This document shows positions 15,280-24,110 of a stretch of 30,888 bases of DNA, piece after piece; positions within the stretch are counted from its first letter, which is position 1; every line of letters starts with the position of its first letter. This DNA comes from Bacteroidaceae bacterium (GTDB lineage: Bacteria; Bacteroidota; Bacteroidia; Bacteroidales; Bacteroidaceae): NCBI GenBank assembly GCA_900769765.1, contig CAAGHW010000109.1:1-30888 (forward strand). Direction: 5' to 3'. Under the pieces are notes generated by a model that was given only the letters and a program-made list of their open reading frames with translations, was not told where the DNA came from and did no database searches. Made by a program: the position numbers and the translations under genes.

Positions 15280-18200
15280 TCAATAATTCAGTACGTATGG
15301 TGCGTATTTCTCGACATTGCTGTCGTAAATGCCCTTTATGTCTCTCAATTCTGCTTCCTGTACGTTGCTGAGGTTCTCGGCCATCTTGTATGCCGCTGCT
15401 ATGACCTGCAATGACGAAAGTATTTCTTCGGCATCGCTCTCCTGCAGTCTGTTGACGTTGTATTTTTTCAGACGTCTGTTCTCGGCATTGCAGATGTGTT
15501 TGAGCGTAGCCGCAATCTTCTTGTCAAGAGACGGTATGCTTGCTGCGCTGCTCAGTACGTCGTACATGTAATCTATCAATTGCAATTTCTTGTCAACAGC
15601 CGATTTCCCCAATCCGCTCTTGCTGTTTATTATCGAATTGCATTCGATTTCTACATTCTTCGCAAGTACATTCGCAAGTCTGTTGACTGGTATCTTGTCT
15701 ACACCGGCATTGCCGAGTATGTTCATTGCCTGTGTCAGAATGTTCAGACGTGTGTATATCAGCACTTCGCTTCTTTGCTTTTCCCTTAGGCCGTTGTACC
15801 ACTCCAAATATTCCAACTGCTCATCAGCGGCAACAGCAGCAATCTTTATGTATTTCTCCTGCAACTCGGCAGCCTTCACCTTGTCTGTTGTCCTGTCGTG
15901 GATAATCTTGTATGCGGCGGCGATGCTTACGCTGTTGTCTCTTATGGCATCGTAAGGAACAATCTCGTGCGGGAACTCCTCGTACCATTTGTCGAGAAGG
16001 TCAAGAATCTTTTCATCGGGCTCGTTCTCCCTGAACATTATCTGTGCCAACACTGAAATGAGGTTGCGGTGAGTGTAAATCATGCGTCTTACCGTTTCGT
16101 CGGCATAATAGTCCTTGTTGTTCTTCACTTCGCCCCATTTGAAGCGGTTCATTATATTGTCATAGTATCGCTCTATGTCAACAGGGTATCCGCCTTCCTC
16201 GGTGTAATAACCAAGTTCTTTCCAGTCGAATGGAGAAATGCGGTATGCAAGTCCTTCGTGTATGAAGAAGTTCTGCAGGACAGCAGGGTAGTTGCTTTCG
16301 CCTACGGTCATGGACATATATATCGGACGCTCCCAATTTGCATTGGCAAGCATATCGAAGATGATGAACTCGTAGCGATAAAGAACCTCTTTGTTGCTAA
16401 TGTCTATCTTCATGTACTCCGGCATTCCGTTCTCATACTCCTTTGGAATCATCATGCCTGAGCGTTTAACGGCTTCGGCATCTATCGGGATGTACAACAC
16501 GTTAGGTATGGCTTTGTTGCCCATGCTGCGTGCGTAGTCGGCAAGCATCGCACCATGTTCGGCGTATGCTTGTGCTTGTGCCAATGCGGCCTCGTACTCG
16601 CTCGAAGAGATCATGTTGAGATACTGTGCTTTGCCACGCAGCAACTTGCTGTATTCGTTGTTACCTCTCTCTTCAATGGCTCTTCCTTCCTTCTCGAGTT
16701 CGCTCTTGATGAACTTGAACACCTCTTCGACAACAAGTCGGCCTTCCGATTTCTGTTTTGCACCTGCCTCATATATCCAGTAACGGCTGATGTTGTTCAT
16801 TTCAAAAGGATTCTTTCCGAATACTTTTGCCTTTTCGGGATGATCTTCGAAATATCTGGTTGCAAGCTCTGTTGCGCGTTTGTCAAGAATTTCTATGCTT
16901 CCGTTTGCATTGCCAGCGTAGTCGATACGCTTCATTGTTATCGGCAGGCTCGGTGAGTCGTATGCAGGACGACGCATCTGGTCGATATACCAGTCGGTCT
17001 GCAGGTACGAGAGGTTACATACGCGTGCATCGGTGCGCTCTTCCTCAACCTCCTGGTTGTACCACAGAGGGAAGGTGTCGTTGTCGCCGCAAGTGAAAAT
17101 TATAGGGTAACCGTCGTCGGGCATGGTGTTGAGATAGTTCTGGCCAAAGTCGCGGCAAGCATATCTGCCGCTACGGTCGTGGTCATCCCAAGTCTGTGAT
17201 ACCATCTGCACGGGTACCAAAAGGGATACCGCAGCAATAATGCTGTTTGTAAGCAAACTCTCTCTCTTAGTGTATCTTTTTACAATATCCACGATGCCTG
17301 CAACACCCAATCCAATCCAGATGGCGAAGGCGTAGAACGAACCGGCGTATGCATAGTCGCGTTCACGTGGCTGGCCCGGTGTCTGGTTCAGATAGAGTAC
17401 AATGGCAAGTCCTGTCATAAAGAACAGCATGAATACGACCCATAGCTGCTGCTTGCCCTCTTTGCCTCTCTTCCATTGCCACATTATACCCAGAATACCG
17501 AGTATGAGCGGTAATGCGAAAAATACATTGCGTCCTTTGTTCTCCTCGAGCAGTTTCGGCATATCATTACTGTTGCCTATGAGTGCGTGGTCGATGAACG
17601 GTACTCCTGTTATCCAGTTGCCGTGTTCCGACTCTCCGTTGCCCTGAATGTCGTTCTGACGGCCTACAAAGTTCCACAGGAAATATCGCCAGTACATGAA
17701 ATTCACCTGATAGTTGATGAAGAATCTCATGTTGTCCCATTGTGTAGGCATCTTTATGTACGGAACACCTGTGAATGCAGCGTTTTCGGCGCGGACAACA
17801 TTTGTTACAGGCTTGCCTATCCACTGCTCATACTGTTGCGCGTGGTCGCTGCTGTACACACGTGGGAAGAACATGTTCTGTACATAGTTGTACTCCTTGT
17901 TGTAACCTATTATCTCATATCTGTCGGGTTCGTTGGCATCCTTCTTCTCTACGCGTGAATAGATGGGGCTTGTCTCGTTGAAACTGTATCTTTTCTTTGT
18001 CTTGTCAATCTTCAGCTCAGAACTGAATGCCTGACCGTAGAGTAGCGGACGTGTTCCGTACTGTTCGCGGCTCAGGTATGTTCCCAATGTAAAGATATCT
18101 TCTGGTGAGTTCTGGTCCATAGGTGTGTTTGCCGAAGAGCGTATGACAATCAATGCATACGATGAGTAGCCCACCATAATGAGCAACAGACAAAGGAATG

Positions 18201-19272
18201 CCGTGTTGAATGCCCTTAGGCTTATAAGGTACTTCTTGCCGGTTGTGGCAATGCCTTTGCTTATGGCACCTGTCACATTTTTGCTGTGTATGCACACCAT
18301 GTAAAGGGCTATAAGTGCAATGATTCCGATGATGACGCTTGCCGTTACGTTGTGGCCATAGAATGGAATGCCTAACAATGCCGTTGCGATGGTGAATGTG
18401 AGTGCGATGCTCTTCTGGCTTTTGCCTTTTTCTGTCAGGTAAACACCGTAGATGAGTGTGCAGGTCAGCAGAATGATGTATATGATCAATCCTGTGTTGA
18501 AAGGAAGTTCAAGAACGTTGACGAATAAAAGCTCGAACCATCCTCCTACCTTTACGACACCCGGTACAATACCATATAGTACAATTGCTACCAGCACGGC
18601 CGATACCGCCAAGGCCAACAATGAACCTTTGAAGCTTGCTTGTGGGTATTTCTTGTAATAGACAACCAGCACTATTGCAGGAATACACAGCAGGTTAAGA
18701 AGGTGTACACCAATGGAGAGGCCTACAAGGTAGGCGATAAGTACCAACCAACGGTCGCTATGTGGTGCATCGGCATTCTCTTCCCATTTGAGGATAAGCC
18801 AGAATACCACTGCTGTAAAGAGTGAAGAGTAACCGTAAACCTCACCTTCGACGGCACTGAACCAATAGGTGTCGCTCCATGTGTATGCCAAAGCACCCAC
18901 AACTCCCGAAGCAAGGATGGTTATCATCTGTGCCTTTGTCATTGCCTGTCCTTTGCCTACGATGAGTTTGCGTGCAAGGTGTGTGATGCTCCAGAAAAGG
19001 AACAGTATGCCGAGTGCGCTGAGTATGGCCGACATGATATTCACCATCAAGGCAACCTTTTCAGGTCCTGCAAACATCGAGAACACGTTTGCTGTAATCA
19101 TGAAGAATGGCGCACCGGGGGGGTGTCCCACTTCCAGCTTGTTTCCTGACAATATGAACTCCGGACAATCCCAGAAACTTGCAGTAGGTTCAACTGTCAT
19201 ACAGTATGTCACCGCTGCAATCAGGAATGTCACCCAACCGAGTGTGTTGTTTAGAATTTTGAATTGTTTCAT
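15280..19272 (-). CDS. Very large DUF2723 membrane protein, GT117/TMEM260-like putative O-glycosyltransferase
   Basis: A 1330-residue protein. The N-terminal third is polytopic, with about ten hydrophobic segments between 10 and 390. It contains the DUF2723 signature TVEPTASFWDCPEFILSG (26-43), whose Asp35 and Glu38 sit in the first extracytoplasmic loop, where GT-C enzymes keep their catalytic acid. A second hydrophobic block lies at about 580-700. The remaining C-terminal half is soluble and probably periplasmic; it begins with the conserved FTCGDNDTFPLWYNQEVE segment and later is helical and repeat-like. DUF2723 was later grouped with human TMEM260, an O-mannosyltransferase, as CAZy family GT117. 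By family this protein may transfer a sugar from a polyprenyl-phosphate carrier to exported proteins. Donor and acceptor are unknown. It is the first gene behind a strong promoter and is followed by the deacetylase-like gene and queG. Confidence 0.85.
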   Translation of the reverse strand: MKQFKILNNTLGWVTFLIAAVTYCMTVEPTASFWDCPEFILSGNKLEVGHPPGAPFFMITANVFSMFAGPEKVALMVNIMSAILSALGILFLFWSITHLARKLIVGKGQAMTKAQMITILASGVVGALAYTWSDTYWFSAVEGEVYGYSSLFTAVVFWLILKWEENADAPHSDRWLVLIAYLVGLSIGVHLLNLLCIPAIVLVVYYKKYPQASFKGSLLALAVSAVLVAIVLYGIVPGVVKVGGWFELLFVNVLELPFNTGLIIYIILLTCTLIYGVYLTEKGKSQKSIALTFTIATALLGIPFYGHNVTASVIIGIIALIALYMVCIHSKNVTGAISKGIATTGKKYLISLRAFNTAFLCLLLIMVGYSSYALIVIRSSANTPMDQNSPEDIFTLGTYLSREQYGTRPLLYGQAFSSELKIDKTKKRYSFNETSPIYSRVEKKDANEPDRYEIIGYNKEYNYVQNMFFPRVYSSDHAQQYEQWIGKPVTNVVRAENAAFTGVPYIKMPTQWDNMRFFINYQVNFMYWRYFLWNFVGRQNDIQGNGESEHGNWITGVPFIDHALIGNSNDMPKLLEENKGRNVFFALPLILGILGIMWQWKRGKEGKQQLWVVFMLFFMTGLAIVLYLNQTPGQPRERDYAYAGSFYAFAIWIGLGVAGIVDIVKRYTKRESLLTNSIIAAVSLLVPVQMVSQTWDDHDRSGRYACRDFGQNYLNTMPDDGYPIIFTCGDNDTFPLWYNQEVEEERTDARVCNLSYLQTDWYIDQMRRPAYDSPSLPITMKRIDYAGNANGSIEILDKRATELATRYFEDHPEKAKVFGKNPFEMNNISRYWIYEAGAKQKSEGRLVVEEVFKFIKSELEKEGRAIEERGNNEYSKLLRGKAQYLNMISSSEYEAALAQAQAYAEHGAMLADYARSMGNKAIPNVLYIPIDAEAVKRSGMMIPKEYENGMPEYMKIDISNKEVLYRYEFIIFDMLANANWERPIYMSMTVGESNYPAVLQNFFIHEGLAYRISPFDWKELGYYTEEGGYPVDIERYYDNIMNRFKWGEVKNNKDYYADETVRRMIYTHRNLISVLAQIMFRENEPDEKILDLLDKWYEEFPHEIVPYDAIRDNSVSIAAAYKIIHDRTTDKVKAAELQEKYIKIAAVAADEQLEYLEWYNGLREKQRSEVLIYTRLNILTQAMNILGNAGVDKIPVNRLANVLAKNVEIECNSIINSKSGLGKSAVDKKLQLIDYMYDVLSSAASIPSLDKKIAATLKHICNAENRRLKKYNVNRLQESDAEEILSSLQVIAAAYKMAENLSNVQEAELRDIKGIYDSNVEKYAPYVLNY

Positions 19273-19337
19273 TATATCGAACGATTTTTATTTGCGTCAG
19301 TGCTTGGGAAACGCCTTACAGTATCCCCAAAATCATG

Positions 19338-19368
19338 CAAATTTACCTAATATATAGGACAGAACAAA
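19338..19368 (-). promoter_or_regulatory. Bacteroides-type promoter of the DUF2723 operon
   Basis: On the minus strand TTTG (19368-19365), a 19-base spacer and TAAATTTG (19345-19338) match the consensus TTTG-N19-21-TAnnTTTG exactly. The start site would be near 19331, giving a leader of about 59 bases. That leader can form a seven-pair stem, TTGGGGA with TTTCCCAA (one G-T pair), near its 5' end. Confidence 0.75.
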
Positions 19369-19419
19369 ATATTGTTCGATAAAATGGAACTATGTTAAGA
19401 ATTATTATAGGAATAGAGT

Positions 19420-21666
19420 TTATAAAGGATCTATATCGTAATACATTGAGACGGAACGGTAGCGTGGCATTTGGCAATAGGCTTGCTGTATGTTCTGCAG
19501 AACTTCGTTTATCTTGTATTGCGACAATCCGTTTTCCACTTTCAATACAATCTTGCGGATATACAACTGCTTTATCCTCGCAACAGGCGGAAGGTCAGGC
19601 CCAAGAATGCGGTTGTCGAATATCTCACGCATACGTTTGGCTATAATATCCGAGAACTCTTCGAGGACGTGTACATCGCGATGTTTCATGTATATGTAAA
19701 CAAGTCGGTAAAAAGGAGGATAATGGAACAGCATACGCTCACTCAGCTGTTGGTTGTAGAATGCCGTGTAGTCGTTCTTTACAATCTGCGGAATGACGGC
19801 TGCATCGCTCATCTTTGTCTGCAGATATACTGTTCCTTGTCCATTTTTTCTTCCGGCACGTCCTGCTACCTGCGCCATAAGCTGGAAGGCACGCTCGGTT
19901 GCTCTGAAATCGGGGTAGTTGAGCAACGTGTCGGCGTTAATTATACCTACTACTGCTACATTGTCGAAATCGAGTCCTTTCGATACCATTTGTGTGCCTA
20001 TGAGAATATCGGTCTTTCCTTGCTGGAAATCCTCGATAATGTTCTCGTATGCGGTTCGTGTACGCGTGGTATCCAGGTCCATACGTTCAATGCGTGCCTC
20101 GGGGAATAGATTCTGCAAGTCATCCTCTATCTTTTCCGTACCATAACCGAGTGTCAGGAAATTCCTCTCTTCGCAGTTGGGGCAATGGACAGGTGCCGGT
20201 GTCGTATACCCGCAATAGTGGCATACGAGTTTGTTACTGTTCTTGTGCAGGGTAAGGCTCACATCGCAGTGCTTGCAACGCGGAACCCATCCACAGTTCT
20301 TACACTCCATCTGTGGTGAATAACCGCGTCTGTTCTGGAACAGTATAATCTGCTTTTTCTCTTTCAGAGCATTGCTCATGGCTTCGACCAAAGGGTCGGA
20401 AAAAGCACCTACGGTCATCTTCTTTCGGCTGTACTCTGCCATGTCGATGACCTCGATGTGCGGTAGTTTTACTTCGCGATGTCTGGTGGTGAGGCTTACA
20501 AGCGCATATTTTCCTGTTGTGGCGTTGTAGTAACTCTCTATCGACGGCGTTGCCGTTCCGAGCAGTGTCTTGGCACCGAACAGTGATGCGAGAACGATAG
20601 CCGCATTACGTGCATTGTATCGTGGTGCCGGGTCCTGCTGCTTATAGCTGTTTTCGTGTTCCTCGTCAACAACAATCAATCCAAGTTTCCTGAAAGGCAG
20701 GAATAGTGATGAACGTACGCCAAGAATTATGTCGTACGGCTCGTCGCTCAACTGTTTTTTCCAAATCTCAACCCTTTCGGCATCGGAGAACTTTGAATGG
20801 TATACTCCTATTTTGTTGCCGAACACGCGACGCAGTCTCTCTGTAATCTGTTTTGTAAGGGCAATTTCGGGCAACATGAAAAGCACCTGTTCTCCACGTT
20901 CCAGAGCTTCGGTTATAAGATGGATGTATATTTCGGTCTTTCCTGCCGATGTGACACCGTGCAGAAGTGTTACGTTCTTTTGTCTAAAGCTCTCCTTTAT
21001 CTCTTCAAAAGCCTTTTTCTGTGCTTCGTTCAGGGTGTTCTGGGGAACGACAGTGTCGTGGCGGTGTATGAGTCTGCCAATCTCTACTTCGTAGCTTTCG
21101 AATATTCCTTTATCCTGAAGTTCCTTGTATATGTTCGCGGATACCTGCGCTTCCTCAATCAGCTTGTGCTTTGAAATCTCCTTTGGGCTTTCGCCGAACG
21201 GTGTCGCTGCCTGCAGGTATGTCGCAAGCAGGCGTTTTTGGCGCGGAGCGCGTGAAAGGGATTGTAGAATAAGGTTTATACCCTTTTCATCGCGGCATCT
21301 TGCCGTGAGGCGTACACGTTGCTCGGTACGTGGCTTGAACTCGCCTTTCAATCCCTGAGGTATTGCTGCCTTGTAAATCTCGCCGAGTGAACACATGTAA
21401 TATTGTGATATCCACTTCCACAGCTTTATCTGTTCTTCGAGAATTATGGGTGCCTCGTCCAACAACTCCTTTATGGGGCGTATCTCGTAGTCGTTGTCAG
21501 CCTTGTCGTGCAGTGAGGATACCAATGCCGTGTAGGTAATTTTCTTGCCGAAGGGTACAAGCACTCTGCATCCGGGAAGAATCTTTCCTTTCAACTCCTC
21601 CGGGATACTGTATGTGAATGTGCCCGGCAGGGGCAACGGTAATATGACATCAACAAAATTGCTCAT
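19420..21666 (-). CDS. priA: Primosomal replication restart helicase PriA
   Basis: Superfamily 2 helicase that reloads the replisome at stalled forks. The N-terminal DNA-binding domain begins with the typical VDVILPLPLPGTFTYSIP. The helicase core has Walker A GVTSAGKT at about 237-244, a DEEH Walker B box near 333-336 and AGRAGRKNGQG motif VI near 640. Between the two helicase lobes lies the zinc region, with eight cysteines in CXXC pairs: CKNCG, CKHC, CHYC and CPNC. The 748-residue length is normal. The conserved N terminus makes the ATG at 21666 the right start, which leaves almost no room between it and the promoter. It is divergent from the small lipoprotein gene. Confidence 0.97.
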   Translation of the reverse strand: MSNFVDVILPLPLPGTFTYSIPEELKGKILPGCRVLVPFGKKITYTALVSSLHDKADNDYEIRPIKELLDEAPIILEEQIKLWKWISQYYMCSLGEIYKAAIPQGLKGEFKPRTEQRVRLTARCRDEKGINLILQSLSRAPRQKRLLATYLQAATPFGESPKEISKHKLIEEAQVSANIYKELQDKGIFESYEVEIGRLIHRHDTVVPQNTLNEAQKKAFEEIKESFRQKNVTLLHGVTSAGKTEIYIHLITEALERGEQVLFMLPEIALTKQITERLRRVFGNKIGVYHSKFSDAERVEIWKKQLSDEPYDIILGVRSSLFLPFRKLGLIVVDEEHENSYKQQDPAPRYNARNAAIVLASLFGAKTLLGTATPSIESYYNATTGKYALVSLTTRHREVKLPHIEVIDMAEYSRKKMTVGAFSDPLVEAMSNALKEKKQIILFQNRRGYSPQMECKNCGWVPRCKHCDVSLTLHKNSNKLVCHYCGYTTPAPVHCPNCEERNFLTLGYGTEKIEDDLQNLFPEARIERMDLDTTRTRTAYENIIEDFQQGKTDILIGTQMVSKGLDFDNVAVVGIINADTLLNYPDFRATERAFQLMAQVAGRAGRKNGQGTVYLQTKMSDAAVIPQIVKNDYTAFYNQQLSERMLFHYPPFYRLVYIYMKHRDVHVLEEFSDIIAKRMREIFDNRILGPDLPPVARIKQLYIRKIVLKVENGLSQYKINEVLQNIQQAYCQMPRYRSVSMYYDIDPL

Positions 21667-21673
21667 GATTATG

Positions 21674-21704
21674 CGAAGGTATTAAAAAGCCGGGAAATGA
21701 CAAA
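21674..21704 (-). promoter_or_regulatory. Candidate priA promoter immediately before the start codon
   Basis: On the minus strand TTTG (21704-21701), a 19-base spacer and TACCTTCG (21681-21674) fit the Bacteroides consensus with one mismatch in the -7 box. The box ends only seven bases before the ATG, so the expected start site falls at or next to the A of the start codon. Confidence 0.6.
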
Positions 21705-21741
21705 AATAATCGCCAAGCTTCCCTTTTTGTAAAAAAAAATA

Positions 21742-21749
21742 TATTTTTG
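21742..21749 (+). promoter_or_regulatory. Candidate -7 element for the lipoprotein gene
   Basis: TATTTTTG matches TAnnTTTG and is followed by CGG. A TTTG lies upstream, but only 12 bases away, which is too close, so the -33 part is not supported. The leader would be about 25 bases. Confidence 0.45.
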
Positions 21750-21780
21750 CGGAGTGGTATCCAATACCCTGTATTCTGAA

Positions 21781-22128
21781 ATGAAAAAGATTATATTGTT
21801 TACATTGTTGCCTCTGCTCTTTTCGTGCGGTGTTTCGGATGAACGTATCGACGCCTATGAGCGTGCCGAAAAAAAGGTAAGGAAAGCATCTTCCTCTGAG
21901 TCGTTGGAACTTATTGCCTATGATTTGAGCAAGGAGTTGTACGAGATTGATGCAAATGAAGAGTTGAGTCTTGCCCAGATAAAAATACTTGCCGCTACCG
22001 ACGAGGATTACAAAGAGATTCTTGATGCCATTGTCGAAGCAAGAGCCGCTTTTGATGAGGCTCTCTCGGATAAGGAGACACTATTTTATCTTGAAAGGCT
22101 TTCCGATAAAGAAAAGGATACAAAATAA
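21781..22128 (+). CDS. Small lipoprotein of unknown function
   Basis: I do not recognise a family. The start at 21781 gives MKKIILFTLLPLLFSC, a short signal peptide with lipobox LFSC and lipidated Cys16. An in-frame ATG at 21754 would put nine residues of no signal-peptide character in front and is less likely. The mature part of about 100 residues is highly charged and predicted almost wholly helical. It is rich in Glu, Asp, Lys, Ala and Leu (for example ERAEKKVRK and IVEARAAFDEAL), consistent with a helical bundle or coiled coil. There is no further cysteine and no membrane segment. It is a single-gene unit, divergent from priA and convergent with mscS, and its stop codon lies inside the bidirectional terminator. 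It could be a periplasm-facing adaptor, but the sequence gives no evidence for a specific role. Confidence 0.75.
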   Translation: MKKIILFTLLPLLFSCGVSDERIDAYERAEKKVRKASSSESLELIAYDLSKELYEIDANEELSLAQIKILAATDEDYKEILDAIVEARAAFDEALSDKETLFYLERLSDKEKDTK

Positions 22129-22157
22129 AATCAGCTCAATTGAGCTGATTTTATTTT
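22122..22157. terminator. Bidirectional terminator, 36-bp perfect palindrome
   Basis: Bases 22122-22139 are the exact reverse complement of 22140-22157. A GC-containing core (TCAGCTCAATTGAGCTGA) is flanked by A-rich and T-rich arms, so RNA from either strand forms a hairpin ending in U. The stop codons of the lipoprotein gene (22126-22128) and of mscS (22158-22156) fall within or at the edge of the palindrome. Confidence 0.88.
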
Positions 22158-23322
22158 ATGCCTTTTTATCGTGAAAATCTGTTCCTGCCGGGCTTTGGAA
22201 TGCTTTCAATCCATATTCATGCAAAACGGCAAACAGATACTCGAAAATCTCGGCTTGCAGATGCTCGTATGATATCCATGCCGTGTCGCTTGAGAAGAAG
22301 TACAGTTCCAATGGAACACCGTGTGCTGTCGGCTGAAGCTGTCGCACCAACAGAATCATCTCCTGATTTATTGCAGGATGGTTACGAAGCCACTCCTCGA
22401 GCCATTCCCTGAATAGAGTGAGATTGACCTGTCTTCTGTCGTCATCGGCTTTTATGAGCCCTTTCTTTATAAGATTTTCTTTTAATTCTCCATCACAGAA
22501 TCTTATCGAGTTTGAATCGATGTATATCGAACGCTTGACACGTCGTCCGCCACTATTGAACATTCCTCGCCAATTCTGAAAAGAGTCGCTGACAAGTGCA
22601 TATGGCGGTATGGTGGTAATGGTCTTGTCCCAATTCTGTACCTTTACGGTTGTGAGTGTAACATCTATCACAAAACCGTCTGCATCATATTTCGGCATTG
22701 TAATCCAATCGCCAGGACGCAACATGTCGTTTGCCGACAACTGTATTCCGGCAACAAGTCCCAGGATGCTGTCTTTGAAAACCAACATCAGTATTGCAGC
22801 CGATGCTCCAAGTCCGGCAAGCAGGTTGCTAGGGTCCTTGTCGAAGAAGATGCTTACCACAACTATGGCTCCAATGCTTATCACAATAATCTTGAGCATC
22901 TGAAAGACTCCTTGCAGGGTGTGGTCTTTGGTCTTCTCCGATTCATGTGACAGTTGGTAGAGCGAGGTGAATATTGTACACAGCAGGCCTACGCCTATTA
23001 TAGCGACATATGCCTTGCATAGTTTCAGGCAGAATATCAGTACACTGCTGTTTTCCTTCAGAATAAAAGGCAAGACAAAACTTGCGATTATGCCTGGAAC
23101 AAGCCTGTAAAGATTCTTGAGTGTGTCATTGTTCAACAGGATATCGTCCCATTTGTTGTTGGTGGTGTTTGTGAAACGACGCACTATTGGTGTGATGATT
23201 CTCTTGCCTATGATTTCGCAGATGTAGAAGAGCAGGAATGCTCCTGCAATGATGATAGCCCATTGCAGTAATTCGCTGTTCCCTGTGTTCAGATTCAAAT
23301 CTTTCAGTAGGTTGTTTTCCAT
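22156..23322 (-). CDS. MscS-family mechanosensitive channel, YbdG-like
   Basis: Inner-membrane small-conductance mechanosensitive channel, 388 residues. About five hydrophobic helices occupy residues 15-190. The pore-lining helix region SNLLAGLGASAAILMLVFKD (about 166-185) is followed by SILGLVAGIQLSANDMLRPG and then the MscS beta domain (VTLTTVKVQNWDKTITTIPP). The extra N-terminal helices and the long C-terminal domain match the YbdG/MscM branch rather than short MscS. The role by family is release of solutes on hypo-osmotic shock. It lies 29 bases after the beta-barrel protein gene, with no separate promoter seen, so the two are probably cotranscribed. It ends at the shared palindromic terminator. 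Confidence 0.92.
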   Translation of the reverse strand: MENNLLKDLNLNTGNSELLQWAIIIAGAFLLFYICEIIGKRIITPIVRRFTNTTNNKWDDILLNNDTLKNLYRLVPGIIASFVLPFILKENSSVLIFCLKLCKAYVAIIGVGLLCTIFTSLYQLSHESEKTKDHTLQGVFQMLKIIVISIGAIVVVSIFFDKDPSNLLAGLGASAAILMLVFKDSILGLVAGIQLSANDMLRPGDWITMPKYDADGFVIDVTLTTVKVQNWDKTITTIPPYALVSDSFQNWRGMFNSGGRRVKRSIYIDSNSIRFCDGELKENLIKKGLIKADDDRRQVNLTLFREWLEEWLRNHPAINQEMILLVRQLQPTAHGVPLELYFFSSDTAWISYEHLQAEIFEYLFAVLHEYGLKAFQSPAGTDFHDKKA

Positions 23323-23351
23323 CTCGTTTCTTGTTGTTTGGTTGTCCCGAC

Positions 23352-23987
23352 TCAGAAGATGTAAGCTAAGGACAACTGCCAGATGTTGTTTTTGGACTTG
23401 AATTTCTCAATTTCGCCACTTAAATTCTTGTTGATATATTCGCTTGTCGTTCCAAGTGCAATATTGTAGTTCACATGCAGTTGCAGATGGCTGAACAGAA
23501 TCATTCCTAATCCGGCATTAAGGCTCAAGCTGCTGTCGTTGAACTTGAAGGTCCTCTCTGTAAAGTCTTTTGCATCCTCAAAAGTTGCAATTTCCTCAAA
23601 CTCTTTCTTGCCAAAAGCAAAACCCCATTGTGGGCCTGCTGCTATAAATGGTATTATAAATTTCTTTACGCCTGGGAGGGCAAGTTCGTAACGTAAATAT
23701 AGAGGAATCTCTATACTGTTTTTGGTGTATGAGTTTCCGTTGATGCCTACTCCCGAATTTGAATAGAGGGCGTTTGCCTCCACTCCCAAACCAATGGCCG
23801 GTATTATGAATTTAACCATAGGGCCGGCATACCAGCCGTTATGCCCCTCTTTTATACCTGCGAAATCTTCAGGTGCCTCTGAAAAATTCGCACCTGCTTT
23901 TATACCGAACTTGAATTGTGCAGTTGAGGTAGCAGGAATTGCCATAAATAGGCAAAGGATTGCAAGTGTTGAAAATAACTTCTTCAT
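23352..23987 (-). CDS. Outer-membrane beta-barrel protein (PorT/OMP_b-brl family)
   Basis: A 211-residue secreted protein with a clear signal peptide (MKKLFSTLAI...ATSTA, cleavage before Gln24). The mature part begins with FKFGIKAGANFSE, the usual first strand of the Bacteroidota small barrel family (PF13568-like, often named porin or PorT family). Alternating hydrophobic strands follow, and the protein ends in a terminal phenylalanine (SLAYIF), as expected for an outer-membrane barrel. An eight-stranded barrel is likely from the size. It is not clearly the T9SS protein PorT itself; that name is applied loosely to many such proteins. A good promoter and a hairpin precede it. Its position downstream of porN is suggestive, but the separate promoter argues for an independent transcript. 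Confidence 0.8.
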   Translation of the reverse strand: MKKLFSTLAILCLFMAIPATSTAQFKFGIKAGANFSEAPEDFAGIKEGHNGWYAGPMVKFIIPAIGLGVEANALYSNSGVGINGNSYTKNSIEIPLYLRYELALPGVKKFIIPFIAAGPQWGFAFGKKEFEEIATFEDAKDFTERTFKFNDSSLSLNAGLGMILFSHLQLHVNYNIALGTTSEYINKNLSGEIEKFKSKNNIWQLSLAYIF

Positions 23988-24013
23988 AAATAGAAATTTT
24001 TAATTAAATGAAG

Positions 24014-24042
24014 CGGTGTTGCCAAAAGGTATGACAACACCG
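24014..24042 (-). other. Hairpin between porN and the beta-barrel gene
   Basis: CGGTGTTG (24014-24021) pairs with CAACACCG (24035-24042) around a 13-base loop. No T tract follows on the minus strand (CTTCATTTAATT). It lies downstream of the predicted promoter at 24063-24094, so it is either the porN operon terminator or a 5' leader hairpin of the barrel gene. Confidence 0.6.
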
Positions 24043-24062
24043 TTCAAAACCTATATACGTTG

Positions 24063-24094
24063 CAAAAGAACAATAAAATAAGTATTTAAACAAA
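24063..24094 (-). promoter_or_regulatory. Promoter of the beta-barrel/mscS operon
   Basis: On the minus strand TTTG (24094-24091), a 20-base spacer and TTCTTTTG (24070-24063) fit the Bacteroides consensus with one mismatch in the -7 box. Transcription would start near 24056, giving a leader of about 68 bases that contains the 24014-24042 hairpin. Confidence 0.6.
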
Positions 24095-24110
24095 AAAATA
24101 TTGAAAAAGT

